23,623 nt of DNA, taken from positions 1 to 23,623 of the forward strand of contig DASVQA010000063.1 in NCBI GenBank assembly GCA_036389375.1, in the 5' to 3' direction. A model generated the notes under the pieces. It saw only the letters and a program-made list of their open reading frames with translations. It had not been told where the DNA came from and did no database searches. The stretch is from QHXQ01 sp036389375. GTDB lineage: Bacteria > Acidobacteriota > Blastocatellia > Pyrinomonadales > Pyrinomonadaceae. A program made the position numbers and the translations under genes. Positions 7,432-15,150 of this stretch are shown one piece after another (within the stretch, counting starts at the first letter, position 1; each line of letters begins with the position of its first letter).

Positions 7432-8727
7432 TTACTTCAACTCTTTGCTCGTGTACGGCGTGCGCAGACCGCGCTGCGCTTCGTTGTACATGTCGAACAC
7501 GTCGGGCCGGCCCAAGACGGCGTGATAGGCGGCGACGGCTTCAGGCCGTTTGCCCGTCAGATCGAGTGATTGCCCGGCGCGCAGGTACGCCATCGAGATC
7601 AGACCGGGCGCGGCATCGCGCGCCTTGGCGGCCGCGAGGAACTGCTGCGAGGCGCGGTCGAACTGGCCCAGCGCGAACAGCGACTCGCCGTAGCGATAGT
7701 GGATGAGATCAAGCGCGATGGCGCGTTGGGCGGGCGGGCGGCCCGGCAGTTCGCGCATCAGCGCGTCGAAGATATTGAAGGCTTCCGTCTCGCTGCTCGT
7801 CGTGTCTTTGCCGGCCTTGCGGTCAATGACGGCTTGCGTGATCAATGCGTCGGCCACTTCGAGTTTGAAGAGATAGTTGCGCGGGTACTTCTCGGCCAAC
7901 TCGCGCGCATATTTGAGCGCATCGTTGTAACGCTTCTCGCGTTTGTAGAGCGTGATCAGCAGGACGCGCGCATCGTCGTTGGCGCGTGTGCCCTGCGCGA
8001 CGACGCGCTCCAACGTCTCTATCCCTTTCTTCTTCGAGCCGCTCATGCCGCCGACCTTCAACACCAGCCGGACGGGGAAGGAGACCGAGCCGAGCACGTA
8101 TTCGTAAAGCCCCAGCGTCACTTCGGCATCGTGGCAGTTGGGATCGAGTTTCAGCACTTTGCGGTGATAGTCCACGCTGTCCATGCCGTTGCGGAGCGCC
8201 GCCATGAAGCGCCGTTCGACCGCGCCCGCGAACGCCGCCTGCAAGCCCGTGATCGAGCCGAGCGCGTAGAGCGCCTCCACGTCGTTCGGGTTCTGCTTCA
8301 GACGCGCTTCGGCGATCTGCTTGGCCTGCTGCGTGTATTCCTTGAACGCCTGAATCGTCTTGGGATCGACTTTGTCTTCCGTCTTCGCGTAGAAAGATTT
8401 GCTGTTATAGAGCGAGGATTGCAGCCGGCGCGACTCGTTCATCGTCTGCAACCAGAGGCTCGCCGCCAGAGACTGCGGCCCCGACGGGCTATCGGGAAAC
8501 TGGCGCTGGATGTCCATGAAGATGCGCCGCGCCTCGTCGTAGTCGAGATTGTAGAGCGCCTCGCTGCCTTTGGCGCGTAGTTCGTCGAAGCGTGCGCGGC
8601 TGGCGTCCGAACTTGGCGCAGGGCTGGCGGCGGGCATGCCCGCTTGCTGCTGCTGTTCTTGTGCGTAACAGATGCTGCATGCAATCAGTACGAAGAAGAG
8701 TGTGCTAAAGCGTCTTGAATTGCTCAT
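7432..8727 (-). CDS. Secreted tetratricopeptide-repeat protein, function unknown
   Basis: The protein has 431 residues from the ATG at 8725-8727. That start gives a clean export signal (MSNSRRFSTLFFVLIACSIC); an upstream in-frame start would bury it. Cleavage after CYA is likely. LIAC at 14-17 also resembles a lipobox, so a lipoprotein is possible. A Gln/Pro/Ala-rich linker is followed by helical TPR-type pairs from about residue 50 onward (GSEALYNLDYDEARRIFMDI, ARLKQNPNDVEALYALGSI, HRKVLKLDPNCHDAEVTLGL, KYARELAEKYPRNYLFKLEV, YGESLFALGQFDRASQQFL). No catalytic motif is seen. It probably acts as a periplasmic scaffold or assembly protein. It is transcribed away from the M20 peptidase gene with its own terminator, so it is probably monocistronic. 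Confidence 0.85.
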   Translation of the reverse strand: MSNSRRFSTLFFVLIACSICYAQEQQQQAGMPAASPAPSSDASRARFDELRAKGSEALYNLDYDEARRIFMDIQRQFPDSPSGPQSLAASLWLQTMNESRRLQSSLYNSKSFYAKTEDKVDPKTIQAFKEYTQQAKQIAEARLKQNPNDVEALYALGSITGLQAAFAGAVERRFMAALRNGMDSVDYHRKVLKLDPNCHDAEVTLGLYEYVLGSVSFPVRLVLKVGGMSGSKKKGIETLERVVAQGTRANDDARVLLITLYKREKRYNDALKYARELAEKYPRNYLFKLEVADALITQAVIDRKAGKDTTSSETEAFNIFDALMRELPGRPPAQRAIALDLIHYRYGESLFALGQFDRASQQFLAAAKARDAAPGLISMAYLRAGQSLDLTGKRPEAVAAYHAVLGRPDVFDMYNEAQRGLRTPYTSKELK

Positions 8728-8869
8728 GGGCGCTGCCCTTTCTTGGAGTTTTGGGGGAAAGTGCGCGTCAGGTCGAACTTGGTGAGCAGCAAGAGCAACC
8801 AATGTGCCGCGCTTGTCGTGTCGGGTTGATTGATGTTATCAAGCAGGGCGAGCAGGGGAGGAGCCTTGG

Positions 8870-10393
8870 ATGAGACCGCTCGGACTGTTTCTACTTATCG
8901 CAAGCTTGGTGAGTCAGGCGGGCAGCAGCGCGCCGCCCGTCAGTGCGGTGCGCGCCTACCGGCAGGCGCACGAGCACGAGATACTGGCGGAGTTCGTCCA
9001 GTTTCTATCGTTGCCGAACGTCGCCGCAGACCGCGCCAACATCCGCCGTAACGCCGACGCGCTCGTGCAACTGATGGCGCGGCGCGGCCTCAATCCGCGT
9101 CTGCTGGAAGCGACGGAGGCGAACGTGCCGCCCGTCGTCTATGGTGAACTGCGTGTGCCGAACGCTGCGCGCACGCTCGTGCTCTACGCGCACTACGACG
9201 GGCAACCGACCGACCCGAAACAGTGGACGGGCAGCGCGCCGTGGCAACCCGTCTTGCGCACGGCCGCCTTGGAGGCGGGCGGGCAGATCAGACCGCTGCC
9301 GGCGGCGGGCGAGCCGATCAATCCCGAATGGCGGCTCTATGCGCGCTCGGCTTCGGACGACAAGGCGGGCGTCGTCGCCGTGCTCAACGCGCTCGACGCG
9401 CTTAAGGCGACGGGGCAGCAACCCACCGCCAACATCCAACTCTTCTTCGAGGGCGAAGAGGAAGCCGGCTCGCCGCATCTCGCGGACATACTAAGCCACA
9501 ACAAGGAACTGCTGAGCGCCGACACGTGGATCATCTTCGACGGGCCCGTGCATCAGACGGGGCGCAAGCAGGTGGTCTTCGGCGTGCGCGGCGTGACGGG
9601 CGTGGACATCACCGTCTATGGCGCGCAGCGACCGCTGCATAGCGGGCACTACGGCAACTGGGCCCCGAACCCCGCCATGCTGCTCGCGCGCCTGCTCGCC
9701 TCGATGAAAGACGAGCGCGGGCGCGTGCTGATTCAAGGTTTCTATGATGATGTCGAACCGCTCGGCCCCCTCGAGCGCCGCGCCATCGCCGATGCGCCGC
9801 CCGTTGACGACGAACTCAAGACGGCGCTCGGCTTCGCCCAGGCGGAAGGCGGCGGCAAGAGCCTGCTGGAACTGCTCAACGAGCCGTCGCTCAACATTGA
9901 CGGCATTAACAGCGCAGAGGTAGGCGCGCAGGCGCGCAACGTCATCCCCACGACCGCCACCGCCACGCTCGACCTGCGCCTCGTGAAAGGCAACGACCAT
10001 CGCCGGCAGGTGGAACGCCTCATCGCCCACGTCCGCCGGCAAGGCTTCTACGTCACCAACGCCGAACCGACCGACGCAGAGCGCCGCCAGCACCCGCTTA
10101 TCGCCCGCGTCGTAGCTCGCGGCGGCTACAACGCCGAGCGCACGCGCATGGATCTGCCACAGGCGCGCGCCGTCAGCGCCGCCGTGCAATCCGTCTCCGC
10201 GCAGCCCGTCGTCGAACTACCCACGCTCGGCGGCAGTCTTCCGCTCTACGTCCTGCGCGAACAACTCGGCGCAACTTCAATTACCGTGCCCCTTGCCAAC
10301 TACGACAACAATCAGCACGCCGAGAACGAAAACATCCGCCTGCAAAATCTATGGGACGGCATAGAGATCGTCGCGGCGATCATGCGTATGTAG
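8870..10393 (+). CDS. Secreted M20-family metallopeptidase
   Basis: The protein has 507 residues with a signal peptide at 1-20. The M20 di-zinc site is visible: YAHYDGQ (His108, Asp110), SASDDKAG (bridging Asp163), EGEEEAGS (Glu197 as general base, Glu198 as ligand) and a C-terminal NNQHAENE histidine. RPLHSGHYGNWAPNPAM lies in the inserted dimerisation (lid) domain. Family members are carboxypeptidases, dipeptidases or deacylases. The sequence style fits a dipeptidase or carboxypeptidase that recovers amino acids in the periplasm, but specificity cannot be read. GGGGAGGAG ending 6 nt before the ATG supports the start. It is divergent from the TPR gene, with 142 bp between starts. Confidence 0.92.
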   Translation: MRPLGLFLLIASLVSQAGSSAPPVSAVRAYRQAHEHEILAEFVQFLSLPNVAADRANIRRNADALVQLMARRGLNPRLLEATEANVPPVVYGELRVPNAARTLVLYAHYDGQPTDPKQWTGSAPWQPVLRTAALEAGGQIRPLPAAGEPINPEWRLYARSASDDKAGVVAVLNALDALKATGQQPTANIQLFFEGEEEAGSPHLADILSHNKELLSADTWIIFDGPVHQTGRKQVVFGVRGVTGVDITVYGAQRPLHSGHYGNWAPNPAMLLARLLASMKDERGRVLIQGFYDDVEPLGPLERRAIADAPPVDDELKTALGFAQAEGGGKSLLELLNEPSLNIDGINSAEVGAQARNVIPTTATATLDLRLVKGNDHRRQVERLIAHVRRQGFYVTNAEPTDAERRQHPLIARVVARGGYNAERTRMDLPQARAVSAAVQSVSAQPVVELPTLGGSLPLYVLREQLGATSITVPLANYDNNQHAENENIRLQNLWDGIEIVAAIMRM

Positions 10394-10488
10394 ATTGAGA
10401 ACGCGCGCACGCGCGCCCGCACAAAGGGTAGTGAGGGAAGACAATTTTGAGGGTGCGCCGGCGAGTCGTCCGTTTGAGCGTGCCCGAA

Positions 10489-11148
10489 TCAGGTTGCGCC
10501 CGCGTTAACCGAAGACCGGACGGCGTCTGCGCCGGCGGTCGAGAGTTCAGTCTGATTAGTGATGCAGATGTTCAGGTCGCGCAGCAGCCCGTCGCCGATC
10601 CCGTAAATCCAACCATGCACCGCTAATTCCTGTCCCCGGCTCCAGGCGTTCTGCACGACCGTTGTCCGGCCGACGTTGAGCACCTGCTCGATCACGTTCA
10701 ACTCAGACAGACGGTTCAGGCGCACTGCCTCGTCGTGAATGTCTGCGAGCAGCGCCGCGTGGCTGTGCATCACGTCCTGCACGTGGCGCAGCCAGTTGTC
10801 TATCAGACCGAGTTGCAGATTCTGCATCGCCGCCTGCACGCCGCCGCAGCCGTAGTGCCCGCACACGATGATGTGACTGACCTTGAGCGCGTCCACCGCG
10901 AATTGCAGCACGGATAAGCAATTGAAGTCTGTGTGGACGACCAGATTGGCCACGTTGCGATGGACGAACAACTCGCCGGGCTGAAGTCCGACGAGTTGCG
11001 TCGCCGGCACACGGCTATCCGAACATCCGATCCACAGATAGCGCGGCGACTGTTGTTGCGCCAGCGCGTGAAAAAAGCCGGGGTCGCGCGCGTTGATGCC
11101 CTCAGACCAGCGCCGATTGTTCTCAAGCAGTTCGCTTAGCTTCCGCAT
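10489..11148 (-). CDS. can: Beta-class carbonic anhydrase
   Basis: The protein has 219 residues, matching the E. coli Can length and alignable along almost its whole span. Zinc ligands are Cys42, His98 and Cys101, in CSDSR (with the Asp44/Arg46 dyad) and CGHYGCGG. GELFVHRNVANLV, ELNVIEQVLNVG and HGWIYGIGDGLLRDL are further family blocks. It interconverts CO2 and bicarbonate in the cytoplasm and supplies bicarbonate for carboxylations. No Shine-Dalgarno sequence is visible before the ATG, but the N-terminus matches the family, so the start is kept. It lies 67 nt downstream of tRNA-Lys on the same strand and may share its promoter. Confidence 0.97.
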   Translation of the reverse strand: MRKLSELLENNRRWSEGINARDPGFFHALAQQQSPRYLWIGCSDSRVPATQLVGLQPGELFVHRNVANLVVHTDFNCLSVLQFAVDALKVSHIIVCGHYGCGGVQAAMQNLQLGLIDNWLRHVQDVMHSHAALLADIHDEAVRLNRLSELNVIEQVLNVGRTTVVQNAWSRGQELAVHGWIYGIGDGLLRDLNICITNQTELSTAGADAVRSSVNAGAT

Positions 11149-11158
11149 GTCGATAGCA

Positions 11159-11187
11159 GACAGGGCATCCTGTGTGGATGCCCCGTC
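11159..11187. other. Hairpin between tRNA-Lys and can
   Basis: An inverted repeat, GGGCATCC (11163-11170) with GGATGCCC (11176-11183), has a 5-nt loop and extends to 12 bp with one mismatch. On the plus strand it is followed by TCTTTATT; on the minus strand there is no T-tract. For the tRNA-can transcript it may therefore be a processing or attenuation structure. On plus it would resemble the terminator of an antisense transcript. Confidence 0.45.
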
Positions 11188-11188
11188 T

Positions 11189-11209
11189 TTATTCCATCCT
11201 TATTCCATC
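11189..11209. repeat. Short tandem direct repeat upstream of can
   Basis: TTATTCCATC occurs at 11189-11198 and again at 11200-11209 (period 11 bp), between the tRNA 3-prime end and the hairpin before can. A period near one helical turn could suit a regulator, but two copies are weak evidence. Confidence 0.5.
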
Positions 11210-11215
11210 TGATGA

Positions 11216-11288
11216 TGGGCCGTGGAGGGCTCGAACCTCCGACCCGATGATTAAGAGTCATCTGCTCTACCAACTGAGCTAACGGCCC
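11216..11288 (-). tRNA. tRNA-Lys (anticodon CUU)
   Basis: This is a complete 73-nt cloverleaf. It has acceptor GGGCCGT/ACGGCCC, D-stem GCTC/GAGC, anticodon stem GATGA/TCATC around loop CTCTTAA (anticodon CUU, reading AAG), 5-nt variable loop, T-stem GGAGG/CCTCC with TTCGAGC, and discriminator A. The 3-prime CCA is not encoded. A consensus promoter lies just upstream. Confidence 0.97.
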
Positions 11289-11303
11289 CTGAAGGGTGAG
11301 AGA

Positions 11304-11332
11304 AATTTAACGGCGCAGAAATTGTGTGTCAA
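11304..11332 (-). promoter_or_regulatory. Sigma70-type promoter of tRNA-Lys
   Basis: On the minus strand, TTGACA (11332-11327) and TAAATT (11309-11304) are separated by exactly 17 nt. The predicted start lies about 10 nt before the tRNA 5-prime end. This is the only near-perfect sigma70 promoter found in the window. Confidence 0.85.
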
Positions 11333-11369
11333 GCAACGGCGCGGATGTAACGCGCCCGACATGCACAAA

Positions 11370-11416
11370 GCCCGCGCGGGCGTCGTTGCCTGAGCGACAA
11401 CGACGCCCGCGCGGGC
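11370..11416 (-). terminator. Long perfect hairpin after the M28 peptidase gene
   Basis: A 19-bp perfect inverted repeat (11370-11388 with 11398-11416) has a 9-nt loop and ends 11 nt beyond the stop at 11427. Each arm contains the self-complementary GCCCGCGCGGGC. On the minus strand only a short TTTG follows, so termination may be weak or factor-assisted. Confidence 0.7.
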
Positions 11417-11426
11417 AAGCTGTGTG

Positions 11427-13097
11427 TCAGCGTACCGTCAATTCGGAGGGGAGTTGTTTATCTACGACGGGGCGTGTGGGTGCGTTCGCCAGTTCCTCGG
11501 CGGTGAGGAAGATGGTGCGGGCGAACTTCTGCATCTTGTCGTAGTCGATCTTATCGGGCGAATCGGTGGCCCGGTGATAGTCCTCGTGGACGCCGTCGAA
11601 GTAGAAGATGATGGGCACGCCCTTCTGCGCGTAGTTGTAGTGGTCGGAGCGGAAGAAGAAACGGTTCGGGTCGCGCGGGTCGTCGTACTTGTAGTTGAAC
11701 GCGAGATTGAGATAGGCGCTGTTGACGCGTTCGCTCAGCGCGCCCAACTGCGTGCTCATCATCTGCGAGCCGATGACGTAGATTTCGTCGGGCCCGGACA
11801 GTTCGCGGTTGAGCGGGTTGGTGTCGCCCGCCTTTTTGCTGCGCCCGATCATGTCTATGTTGAGTTGGGCGACGACCTGTTTGAGCGGCACGGTCGGATG
11901 CTCCGTGAAGTATTTTGAACCCCACAGGCCTTTCTCCTCGCCGCAGTGCCAGACGAACAGGATGGAGCGCGCAAGGCGCGGCCCCTTCGCCAGCGCTTCG
12001 GCAATGGTGAGGACAGAGACCGTGCCGGAGCCGTCGTCGTCCGCGCCGTTGCAGATGTTGTCGCCGTTGACGGGCGCGCAGATGCCGACGTGATCGTAGT
12101 GCGCGCCGAGCGCGACGTATTCCTGCCGGAGCGTCTTGTCTTTGCCTTCGAGCACGCCGACGACGTTCTGCGTAAACTCGCGGTCAACCGATACGCTCAC
12201 GCCGAAGCGCAAAACTTTCTGCGGGTTGAGCGCAAGCGTTGCGCCGCCCGCGCCCGCCTGCGCGGCGCGCAGCACATCCGCGCCCGCCTGTGGCTCGCCG
12301 TTGAAAAGCGCGTCGAGCAGGGTGGGCGAAGCATAGATGGTTGGGAGTTGCTGCGTCGGTTGCGCCGGTGCAGCCTGTGCCTCTTCCGCCGGTTCGACCG
12401 TGAACGTGCCGCGCTCAAGTCCCGCCTGCCGGTTAGACCACCAGCGCATCGTCTCGCGCGCGTTCGGGATAAGGATCAGTCCGCGCGCGCCGTGCTCGCG
12501 TGCGTAGGCTTCAGGATCGGCCCAATCTTCGCCCACCTTGCCCGTCAGTTCGGCGCGCGTCAGGCCGGCGGGAAAACCGGCGTTGGCAATCACGATCTTG
12601 TCGCGCACGTCAACGCCCGCGTAAGGATTCCAGTTCTTCGTCTTGACGAGCCAGCCGTGCCCGACATAGACGAGCGCACCTTCGGCCGCGCCTGAGCGGT
12701 TCGCCGGCAGAAAGTCCGCGCCGACCCGGAACACGCGGTCACCGAGTTCGGCGTGCGTCTGCGCGGTGTCAACCTTGGTGCGCTTGAGCGGGATGCGTTG
12801 GAAGTATGTGCCGTCGTCGCCGGCCGGTTTGATGCCCCAGCGTTTGAGATTGTCGGCGATGAACTTGGCCGTCTCGTTCAGACCCGGCGAGGGTGTGTCG
12901 CGCCCGCGCATCGCATCGGATGCGACGTAGTGCAGGCGCTCGCTCAAACTCGCCGCCGTGATCTTTTCTGCCGCCTTCAGTTCGGCCTTTGAGAGCGCAG
13001 GCGCGGCCGGCGCATGTGCCGTCTGCGCGAGCGCGGCCGGCGTCCAGACGAGCAGCAGTAAACTCAGGCACACGCTGAGCAGGTTCGATCTACGCAT
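11427..13097 (-). CDS. Secreted M28-family aminopeptidase with PA-like insert
   Basis: The protein has 556 residues. The ATG at 13095-13097 has GGAGG 4 nt upstream and opens directly into a signal peptide ending near ALA-Q, so the longer upstream frame is rejected. Residues about 130-300 form a protease-associated-like insert between the N-terminal segment and the catalytic core. The core carries the M28 di-zinc set: GAHYDHVG (His333), GADDDGSGT (bridging Asp353), HCGEEKGLWGS (Glu387, Glu388), LNIDMIGR (Asp415) and EDYHRATD (His508). It probably removes N-terminal residues from peptides in the periplasm or outside the cell; specificity is unknown. A long hairpin follows the stop. Confidence 0.94.
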   Translation of the reverse strand: MRRSNLLSVCLSLLLLVWTPAALAQTAHAPAAPALSKAELKAAEKITAASLSERLHYVASDAMRGRDTPSPGLNETAKFIADNLKRWGIKPAGDDGTYFQRIPLKRTKVDTAQTHAELGDRVFRVGADFLPANRSGAAEGALVYVGHGWLVKTKNWNPYAGVDVRDKIVIANAGFPAGLTRAELTGKVGEDWADPEAYAREHGARGLILIPNARETMRWWSNRQAGLERGTFTVEPAEEAQAAPAQPTQQLPTIYASPTLLDALFNGEPQAGADVLRAAQAGAGGATLALNPQKVLRFGVSVSVDREFTQNVVGVLEGKDKTLRQEYVALGAHYDHVGICAPVNGDNICNGADDDGSGTVSVLTIAEALAKGPRLARSILFVWHCGEEKGLWGSKYFTEHPTVPLKQVVAQLNIDMIGRSKKAGDTNPLNRELSGPDEIYVIGSQMMSTQLGALSERVNSAYLNLAFNYKYDDPRDPNRFFFRSDHYNYAQKGVPIIFYFDGVHEDYHRATDSPDKIDYDKMQKFARTIFLTAEELANAPTRPVVDKQLPSELTVR

Positions 13098-13194
13098 GTA
13101 TCCTCCAAAGATTTTGGCTGGCATCTGCGGATAATGTAACAGGCGGGTTAGACGTTGACCAAACGGCGTGGGTTGCGCCCGCAGCGCTCAGGCC

Positions 13195-13246
13195 GCAAGG
13201 TACACGCGGGGCGCAAGCTTAGTCCTTGCGCCCGCGTGTACCTTGC
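13195..13246. terminator. Hairpin between the hemerythrin-like and M28 genes
   Basis: A near-perfect inverted repeat of about 22 bp (13195-13217 with 13225-13246, one bulged G) has a 7-nt loop. It lies 29 nt past the stop of the hemerythrin-like gene and about 98 nt before the M28 start, on the same strand. There is no T-tract. It probably separates the two transcripts. Confidence 0.6.
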
Positions 13247-13274
13247 CGGTTAAACGCTGGCTCGTGTGCGGGCC

Positions 13275-13733
13275 TTAGCCTGCCGAAGCGGCTTTTAGTT
13301 GTTGCTGCTGTTGCTGCTTCTCCTGCTGCATGCGTGTGCCAAGCTCGGTCAGTTGCTGTTGGCTCAGCACGCCGCTCGCCTTCGGGAACATCTCAGTCTC
13401 TTCCTCTTTGACGTGATGGTGGATGGCGCGTTTCAGATCGCTCACGAGGTTTTCCCAAGCAGTGCCTTCGGGCTGCGTCCCCGACAGTTGCTGAAGCAGG
13501 TCTTTGACCTCCTGATGCTCTTCGTAAGCCTCAACCGTGATCTCGCGCGTCTCCGCTTCCTGTTTGAGCAGAGGATAGAAGATCGTCTCTTCGATATGCG
13601 CGTGTACGTCGAGCGCCTGTTTCAGTTCGTTGAAGATGCGCTGCCGTTCGGCGGCGGCGTCGGTCGCCTCAAGCTGTTGTAGCATCTCGGACGCCTGCGC
13701 GTGATCCTGTTTCAAGAGTGTGAATACGTCCAT
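13275..13733 (-). CDS. Hemerythrin HHE-domain protein
   Basis: The protein has 152 residues from the ATG at 13731-13733, with AGGAGAGG just upstream. Two HHE-type helical pairs are visible. KQDH (His11), HAHIEET (His44, His46, Glu48/49), EEH (His73) and HHHVKEEE (His105-107, Glu110/111) supply the usual His/Glu ligands for a di-iron centre. Residues about 137-146 are a Gln-rich tail. Family members bind O2 or NO, or handle iron and oxidative stress; the role here is not defined. It lacks a signal peptide and is probably cytoplasmic. The spacing to both neighbours suggests a single-gene transcript. Confidence 0.9.
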   Translation of the reverse strand: MDVFTLLKQDHAQASEMLQQLEATDAAAERQRIFNELKQALDVHAHIEETIFYPLLKQEAETREITVEAYEEHQEVKDLLQQLSGTQPEGTAWENLVSDLKRAIHHHVKEEETEMFPKASGVLSQQQLTELGTRMQQEKQQQQQQLKAASAG

Positions 13734-13942
13734 ACTGCCCTCTCCTGTCTGTTTGGTGCTGTTAAGGTTGAACCTGCACCCGCGCGGGCACACGCGGTTC
13801 GCGCGCGCCCGCGCGGATAAACTTATGAGCGCTCGACCGCGCCGTCTCTAGTTGTTGGCCAAGCGGCGGGCGGCTGCCGTCTAACAGGTTGGCGGTTGTG
13901 CGCCGCGCGGCGGCCGCTGCCTGATGCGCTGCCCACTCGGAA

Positions 13943-14272
13943 CTACTCTCGCTTGATGACGGTTTCGCGCTCATGCACGACCGCCGTGTGGTCGCGCGAA
14001 CGGCCGCGCGCGCCCATAGCCGCGATAGCGACGATGGCGAGCAACACGACTGCGCCGATGCCGAGCCAGAGCGGGTTGATGCCCGTCCGCTCGGCCGTGC
14101 GTGTGACCTGTACGGTCGTGGGCTGCGCGGTTTCGGTCGTCCGTGTGGTCTGCGTGGTCGTGGTCTGCGAACTGCTGCCGGAGTTGCCGCTGCTCTGCGC
14201 CAGAACGCTCAGCGACAGTAGCCCGAACAGCATGCCGAAGACGACGGAAAGCGCGGTCAAACGATGTGTCAT
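13943..14272 (-). CDS. Small exported membrane protein, function unknown
   Basis: The protein has 109 residues from the ATG at 14270-14272, with AGGAGG 8 nt upstream. Residues 1-25 are a signal peptide ending VLA-Q. Residues about 26-62 are a Ser/Thr/Gln-rich, probably disordered linker (SSSQTTTTQTTRTTET). Residues 66-86 form a transmembrane helix (PLWLGIGAVVLLAIVAIAAM), and the rest is a charged tail ending in ERETVIKRE. The layout suggests a membrane protein with an extracytoplasmic linker and a short cytoplasmic tail. No family was recognised. Confidence 0.75.
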   Translation of the reverse strand: MTHRLTALSVVFGMLFGLLSLSVLAQSSGNSGSSSQTTTTQTTRTTETAQPTTVQVTRTAERTGINPLWLGIGAVVLLAIVAIAAMGARGRSRDHTAVVHERETVIKRE

Positions 14273-14479
14273 GCGAAAATCCTCCTGTGATGCCGCACCG
14301 AAAGAGAACAAATCACAGCCAAAGCCATACAGTGGCTCGTGCGCCGGGCGCGGCTTTTCCTATCATTTTAATTAAAGTCTAAAGAAAGGATGTAAGGCGT
14401 ATGCTACTGACGTGCCAGCGGGCGGAGCGGCAACTAACGGGTTAGGGGCACGGCGGGCTTAAGCTTGATGCGAAGGACG

Positions 14480-14552
14480 TACCCGCGGCAGGAGTCGAAC
14501 CTGCGACCTTTCGCTCCGGAGGCGAACGCTCTATCCACTGAGCTACGCGGGC
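14480..14552 (-). tRNA. tRNA-Arg (anticodon CCG)
   Basis: This is a complete 73-nt cloverleaf. It has acceptor GCCCGCG/CGCGGGT (G1-U72 wobble at the end), D-stem GCTC/GAGC, anticodon stem TTCGC/GCGAA around loop CTCCGGA (anticodon CCG, reading CGG), T-stem GCAGG/CCTGC with TTCGACT, and discriminator A. The CCA is not encoded. Nothing else was identified in the spacers on either side (14273-14479 and 14553-14703), and no convincing promoter was found. Confidence 0.96.
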
Positions 14553-14703
14553 ACAAGGCTGTTTAAAGGCACGTAAACATAACATAGCCGTGTCCACGCT
14601 TGCCAGCGCACACGCCGACTTGACGCCGGCCCTGCGGCACGCCTAAATCATTACGGTCGTGCCATCATGTTAAGCGCAGCGCCGCACGCTGTTAATCACT
14701 ATT

Positions 14704-15063
14704 ATGCTCATCGTCAATCGCCGGCAAGCCGCTGTTATCAACACACCGCACGGGTCGGAGATACGCCCGCTAATTGACCGCACCACGTCAGGTATCGAGT
14801 TGTGCAGTCTGGCCGAAGAGGTCTTACCACCCGGCGCTGCGGTCGGGCGGCATCATCACCATACGACCGAAGAGGTCTATTACATCCTGCACGGTTCCGG
14901 CCACATGACGGTCGGCGACGAGCAGCGCGCGGTCGCGGCCGGCGACGCCATCTTCATCCCGCGCGGCGCGTCGCACACGCTCGTCAACACCGGCGCAACG
15001 CCGTTGACGCTCTTGCTCGTCTGCGGGCCGGCTTACGACCGGGCCGATCATTTGCTGGAATGA
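14704..15063 (+). CDS. Single-domain cupin protein
   Basis: The protein has 119 residues and is a single cupin_2 barrel. Motif 1 is GRHHHHTTEEVYYILHGSG, with likely ligands His51, His53 and Glu57. Motif 2 is GDAIFIPRGASHTLVNTG, with His91. These four residues suit a mononuclear metal site. Small cupins include isomerases, dioxygenases and sugar-binding proteins, so the activity is not assignable. The ATG has no clear ribosome site. It lies 87 bp before kdsD on the same strand; co-transcription is possible but not shown. Confidence 0.9.
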   Translation: MLIVNRRQAAVINTPHGSEIRPLIDRTTSGIELCSLAEEVLPPGAAVGRHHHHTTEEVYYILHGSGHMTVGDEQRAVAAGDAIFIPRGASHTLVNTGATPLTLLLVCGPAYDRADHLLE

Positions 15064-15150
15064 AGCACCGGAGGCGCGCTTGTCGCTGCTTGCGCGGCCG
15101 TCGTATGCTCCGGCCTCGACGCCGCCCGCCGCGCGGGTCATCATCTGCCC

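Noticed and set aside
7570..8580. 336-codon plus-strand frame
   Set aside because: It lies wholly opposite the TPR gene, which has a signal peptide, repeats and a terminator; the plus translation is an Arg/Leu-rich shadow.
8660..8727. Lipoprotein call for the TPR protein from LIAC at residues 14-17
   Set aside because: The hydrophobic run continues past the cysteine and ends in a good signal peptidase I site (CYA-Q), so it is only noted as an alternative.
13734..13942. GC palindromes (CCCGCGCGGG, GCCGCGCGGC) as a terminator of the small membrane protein gene
   Set aside because: Arms are short, overlap several alternative pairings and lack a T-tract, so no specific hairpin could be supported.
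14553..14600. TTTAAA or TATGTT as promoter of tRNA-Arg
   Set aside because: No matching -35 hexamer at 16-18 nt for either candidate.
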